A stretch of DNA of 8,514 nt. It comes from Chitinophagaceae bacterium (GTDB lineage Bacteria; Bacteroidota; Bacteroidia; Chitinophagales; Chitinophagaceae). Positions 6,428 to 8,514 of this stretch are shown here, one piece after another (the stretch's first letter is position 1; each line of letters begins with the position of its first letter). The DNA is taken from contig PLEB01000275.1 of assembly GCA_003136915.1 (NCBI GenBank), forward strand, positions 1 to 8,514, in the 5' to 3' direction. Below the pieces are notes generated by a model. That model searched no databases. It saw nothing but the letters and a program-made list of their open reading frames with translations, and was not told the DNA's origin. Position numbers and translations under genes: made by a program.

Positions 6428-6886
6428 ATGAACCGCCTGAAACTAATTATTGCTTTGTTTCTGGTCTTCTCTCTGGGCATCGCTGCGTTTTCTCTGGCAG
6501 GTTTTAAACAAAAAACCAACGGAGAACCCTGGAAAGAAAATCAATTGCTGGCCCCTGAAGATTTAGCCAGGGTCCTCAATGATCCGGCAGCCAGGCAACC
6601 TGTAGTGATATGCGTGGGACCAGGCGCCTTAATCCGGGGATCCCTGGATATGGGTCCTGCTCATGAGAAAAGCAACTATGAAAAGTTAAAGTTGCAGCTG
6701 GCAAAATTTTCCAGGAACGCTGATATAGTTATCTATTGCGGGTGTTGCCCATTTGAGCATTGTCCCAATATACGCCCCGCATTTACCCTGATGAACGAAA
6801 TGGGATTTACGAATCAGCGGTTGTTGAATATTCAGCACAATATAAAAACAGACTGGATAAGCAAAGGATATCCGGAAAATAAATAG
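6428..6886 (+). CDS. exported or membrane-anchored rhodanese-like protein with Cys-rich active-site loop
   Basis: A 152-residue protein with an N-terminal hydrophobic segment (about 5-25, after MNRLK) that is a signal peptide or anchor, followed by one rhodanese-type domain. LLAPEDLARVLND (40-52) is the usual opening helix, VVICVGPG (59-66) a core strand, and DIVIYCGCCPFEHCPN (99-114) the active-site strand and loop, with C104 at the position of the rhodanese catalytic cysteine. The loop holds three more cysteines (C106, C107, C112) and a histidine (H111), unlike the common C-x4-R-S/T loop; NIRPAF then starts the next helix, and the C-terminal part ends WISKGYP. The same CGCCP...CPN-type loop recurs, as far as I recall, in uncharacterised exported rhodanese-like proteins. 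A role in periplasmic sulfur transfer, thiol redox or metal binding is possible but not shown. It probably shares an mRNA with the upstream propeller gene. Confidence 0.85.
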   Translation: MNRLKLIIALFLVFSLGIAAFSLAGFKQKTNGEPWKENQLLAPEDLARVLNDPAARQPVVICVGPGALIRGSLDMGPAHEKSNYEKLKLQLAKFSRNADIVIYCGCCPFEHCPNIRPAFTLMNEMGFTNQRLLNIQHNIKTDWISKGYPENK

Positions 6887-6914
6887 CATATTCAAAATAT
6901 TATCCGGGAAACGC

Positions 6915-6943
6915 TTCTGCCAACCGCATAGCGCTTATATTTG
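6915..6943 (+). promoter_or_regulatory. Bacteroidota-type promoter of the HU gene
   Basis: TATATTTG (6936-6943) is a full match to the Bacteroidota -7 consensus TAnnTTTG. TTC (6915-6917) lies 18 nt upstream in place of the TTG -33 element. The implied 5' leader is short (roughly 25 nt) and A-rich, with no Shine-Dalgarno. This is the best promoter candidate in the window. Confidence 0.6.
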
Positions 6944-6974
6944 TTCTTTAACAGAATCATTAAAAAATAAATCC

Positions 6975-7244
6975 ATGAACAAAGCTGAATTGATTGCCAG
7001 AATCTCTGAAGATGTCGGTATCACTAAAACACAAGCGGGAGCTACCCTGGATTCCTTTACAGAAGCAGTCGGAAAAACGCTTAAAAAAGGCGACAAGGTA
7101 ACGCTCGTTGGATTCGGCACTTTCTCGGTATCCAAACGTGCGGCAAGAAACGGCAGGAATCCGCAAACCGGCGCAACGATTAAGATCAAAGCAAAAAAAG
7201 TAGCGAAATTTAAAGCGGGAAAAGAGCTTTCTGCAAGAGTTTAA
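6975..7244 (+). CDS. HU-family histone-like DNA-binding protein
   Basis: An 89-residue protein with the full length and pattern of bacterial HU: MNKAELIARISEDVGITKTQA (helical dimerisation body), VTLVGFGTFSV (42-52, including the conserved GFGTF), and the DNA-intercalating arm with R61-N62-P63 in GRNPQTG (60-66) ahead of the lysine-rich IKIKAKKVAKFKAGKEL. It bends and compacts DNA as a dimer in the nucleoid. The gene has its own strong-looking promoter and a hairpin terminator 19 nt after the stop, so it is probably monocistronic and highly expressed. Whether it is an HU alpha- or beta-type paralogue cannot be said, and Bacteroidota often carry several. Confidence 0.97.
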   Translation: MNKAELIARISEDVGITKTQAGATLDSFTEAVGKTLKKGDKVTLVGFGTFSVSKRAARNGRNPQTGATIKIKAKKVAKFKAGKELSARV

Positions 7245-7262
7245 TTCCATCGTCCATTGCAT

Positions 7263-7292
7263 AAAAAGGCTGGATATTTATCCGGCCTTTTT
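7263..7292 (+). terminator. intrinsic terminator after the HU gene
   Basis: A 13-bp stem (7263-7275 with 7280-7292) has one G-T wobble (7271/7284), a 4-nt ATTT loop (7276-7279) and five A-T pairs at its base, ending in TTTTT. The A-tract on the other side makes it potentially bidirectional. Confidence 0.85.
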
Positions 7293-7309
7293 AGCTCCAA
7301 TATATTGTT

Positions 7310-7780
7310 ATGACAAATTTGAAAGAAGGTGAAAAAGCCCCGGTTTTTGCGGGCAATGATCAAAACGGAAAGAAAGTATCCTTGTCTGATTTTAAAGGCA
7401 GACGGGTTATCCTTTATTTTTATCCCCAGGATGATACACCAACCTGCACAATAGAAGCATGTAATCTCCGGGACAATTACTCCTTACTCAAGAAACAGGG
7501 GTTTGTAATTCTGGGCATCAGTCCGGACAATGAAAAAAGTCATAAGAAATTTATGAATAAATTTCATCTGCCCTTCACATTGATTGCCGATCCCGATCAT
7601 GTCATCATTGATAAATACGGTGTTTGGGGAGAAAAACAGTTGTTTGGGAAGGATTATATGGGATTGATCCGCACTACCTTTCTTATTGACGAACATGGAG
7701 TCATCAGGAAAATTTTCGAGAAACCCAAGAGCAGCACCCATGCTGAAGAGATCATTGAAGCCTGGAAAGAGCTGAAATAA
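7310..7780 (+). CDS. bcp: Bcp-type peroxiredoxin (thiol peroxidase)
   Basis: A 156-residue cytosolic peroxiredoxin of the Bcp/PrxQ subfamily, which reduces hydrogen peroxide and organic hydroperoxides using thioredoxin-type donors. The thioredoxin fold opens with GEKAPVF and VSLSDFKG (23-30). The active site reads YFYPQDDTPTCTIEAC (36-51), with peroxidatic C46, T43 in the conserved P-x-x-x-T/S-x-x-C motif, and C51 placed five residues on as resolving cysteine, as in atypical two-Cys Bcp. Usual Bcp has Gly before the peroxidatic Cys (TPGCT); here it is Thr, a variant I recall from other Bacteroidota. The partner arginine is R121 in IRTTFLID. Length is normal for the family. The ATG lies 17 nt after the HU terminator with no obvious promoter or Shine-Dalgarno, so some read-through from the HU gene may supply its transcription. 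It converges with the glycoside hydrolase gene on the other strand. Confidence 0.95.
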   Translation: MTNLKEGEKAPVFAGNDQNGKKVSLSDFKGRRVILYFYPQDDTPTCTIEACNLRDNYSLLKKQGFVILGISPDNEKSHKKFMNKFHLPFTLIADPDHVIIDKYGVWGEKQLFGKDYMGLIRTTFLIDEHGVIRKIFEKPKSSTHAEEIIEAWKELK

Positions 7781-7800
7781 ATCCAACACTTACACCGGGT

Positions 7801-7833
7801 TCCGGATAAGCAAAAGTTTGCTCAGATACCGGA
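7801..7833. other. stem-loop between convergent genes
   Basis: TCCGG (7801-7805) pairs with CCGGA (7829-7833) and encloses a second perfect repeat, AGCAAA-AG-TTTGCT (7809-7822). It lies in the 116-nt gap between the convergent peroxiredoxin and glycoside hydrolase genes, 20 nt after the former's stop. Neither strand has a U-tract after it, so it may be a 3'-end stabiliser or processing site rather than a standard terminator. The rest of the gap shows no gene. Confidence 0.4.
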
Positions 7834-7896
7834 TCACTCAAAGCCAGTTTTGATGCATCTGCTTACAAATTGGATTGGACAATTGCGCCCCCGGAC

Positions 7897-8514
7897 TCAG
7901 TGTTTTTTTTCAATCTCCTCATAGTATCTCTTCAAAATAAAAAATGCTTTCTTTTTTCTGCCCTGCTGGTCAATCAGGCCCTTTCTGTTCCAACCCTCCT
8001 GATAAACCGGATTATTCCTGCGGGGCGAACGGAAATCCACCAATATCCAGGGAGATACACCTGAAAATTCCACCGGCATACGTTTAAACATGGCAACCTG
8101 TTCCCTGAAATACCATTCCTGATATTCCTCGCTCCAGATGGTAAGCGAATCAGCATGAAAACCGCCCATTGCTTCAGCACCCGTTTCGCTTATAAAAAAT
8201 GGTTTGTCATATTTTGTTCCCCAGTTCGCCGTTCTGCAACTCGCCGGCGTTCCTCCATACCAGCCAAGATATTCATTGAATGCAATCAGATCCAGATATT
8301 CACCCAATGGATCATCAACCATTCTTGTTTGTTGATTGGCATGAAGGTTTACTTCCAGCGCTGCCGTCAACAAACGAGTTGGGTCCGTAATCTTCGCTGA
8401 ATCTACCAGCGTTTTCATGAAATGGGTTCGGATTGCGCTTACCGGCGTTTCATTTCCGACGGACCAGATAATGATGGACGGCGAGTTGCGATAGCGCTTC
8501 ACCATCAGCTCAAG
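7897..8514 (-). CDS. GH2-family glycoside hydrolase, C-terminal part (partial; beta-glucuronidase or beta-galactosidase type)
   Basis: The reading frame runs off the window at 8514, where it already encodes Leu-Glu-Leu ahead of the first internal Met, so only the last 205 residues of a much longer enzyme are seen; these are the second half of the catalytic TIM barrel. Counting from the Met at 8505, NSPSIIIWSVGNET (7-20) carries the acid/base glutamate E19, and PFFISETGAEAMGGFH (102-117) the nucleophile E107. The barrel closes with SPWILVDFRSP (151-161), then GWNRKGLID (171-179) and KKKAFFILKRYYEE near the end. The N-R-K of GWNRKG matches the N-x-K motif that binds the sugar carboxylate in beta-glucuronidases, and the nucleophile region also resembles that group, but related beta-galactosidases cannot be excluded from a fragment. 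No signal peptide can be judged. It ends convergent with the peroxiredoxin gene. Confidence 0.9.
   Translation of the reverse strand, partial: LELMVKRYRNSPSIIIWSVGNETPVSAIRTHFMKTLVDSAKITDPTRLLTAALEVNLHANQQTRMVDDPLGEYLDLIAFNEYLGWYGGTPASCRTANWGTKYDKPFFISETGAEAMGGFHADSLTIWSEEYQEWYFREQVAMFKRMPVEFSGVSPWILVDFRSPRRNNPVYQEGWNRKGLIDQQGRKKKAFFILKRYYEEIEKKH

Noticed and set aside
6935..7262. Two overlapping open frames on the minus strand opposite the HU gene
   Set aside because: HU is unmistakable on the plus strand with promoter and terminator; the antisense frames are by-products of its codon pattern.
7897..7920. Run of T residues (about 7904-7911) as a terminator for the peroxiredoxin gene
   Set aside because: No stable stem lies directly before it, and the run is the reverse complement of Glu-Lys-Lys codons at the end of the glycoside hydrolase gene.
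7870..8400. Open plus-strand frames opposite the glycoside hydrolase
   Set aside because: They lie over conserved catalytic motifs of the GH2 protein and encode no recognisable protein.
1..8514. Insertion sequences, CRISPR array, tRNA/rRNA genes or phage genes
   Set aside because: No transposase or integrase, regularly spaced repeats, tRNA cloverleaf or rRNA sequence was recognised on either strand.

Overview
The window looks like chromosomal DNA of a member of the Bacteroidota (Cytophagales/Chitinophagales-like; the genus cannot be told). This rests on the protein flavour, on the near absence of Shine-Dalgarno sequences before start codons, and on candidate TAnnTTTR (-7-type) promoter boxes 20-31 nt upstream of four transcription-unit starts, the clearest being TATATTTG before the HU gene. 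I see no mobile element, tRNA, rRNA or CRISPR array. It reads as ordinary chromosome with catabolic gene sets at both edges.

Left part (12-2581, minus strand): a two-gene operon of a myo-inositol oxygenase (MIOX, an enzyme family best known from eukaryotes) followed by an SGLT-like sodium/solute symporter. Together they suggest uptake of myo-inositol and its oxygen-dependent cleavage to D-glucuronate. The upstream region carries a perfect 10-bp palindrome, GAAACGTTTC, of LacI-family operator type inside the predicted promoter, plus a direct repeat with an 11-bp period further upstream.

Middle part (2873-5467, plus strand): a likely operon of a small dimeric alpha/beta-barrel-like protein, a YfcC/DcuC-type membrane carrier, and an Fpg/Nei-family DNA glycosylase whose start lies 4 nt after the carrier's stop. 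The glycosylase keeps the catalytic N-terminal Pro-Glu and the active-site Lys, but has lost all four zinc-finger cysteines and the usual Arg/Phe void-filling residues.

Next (5585-6886, plus strand): a two-gene unit for exported proteins, an SMP-30/gluconolactonase-like beta-propeller with an intact metal site and a rhodanese-like protein with a cysteine-rich active-site loop. The latter has the only strong Shine-Dalgarno sequence in the window. Then come an HU DNA-binding protein with its own promoter and a textbook terminator, and a Bcp-type peroxiredoxin starting 17 nt after that terminator.

Right edge (7897-8514, minus strand): the C-terminal part of a GH2 glycoside hydrolase, convergent with the peroxiredoxin gene and cut by the window end. 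It keeps both catalytic glutamates and an N-x-K motif typical of beta-glucuronidases. If that reading holds, both edges of the window point to glucuronate metabolism. I found no clearly undescribed system. The best leads are the MIOX operon with its operator and the degenerate, transporter-coupled Fpg/Nei protein.
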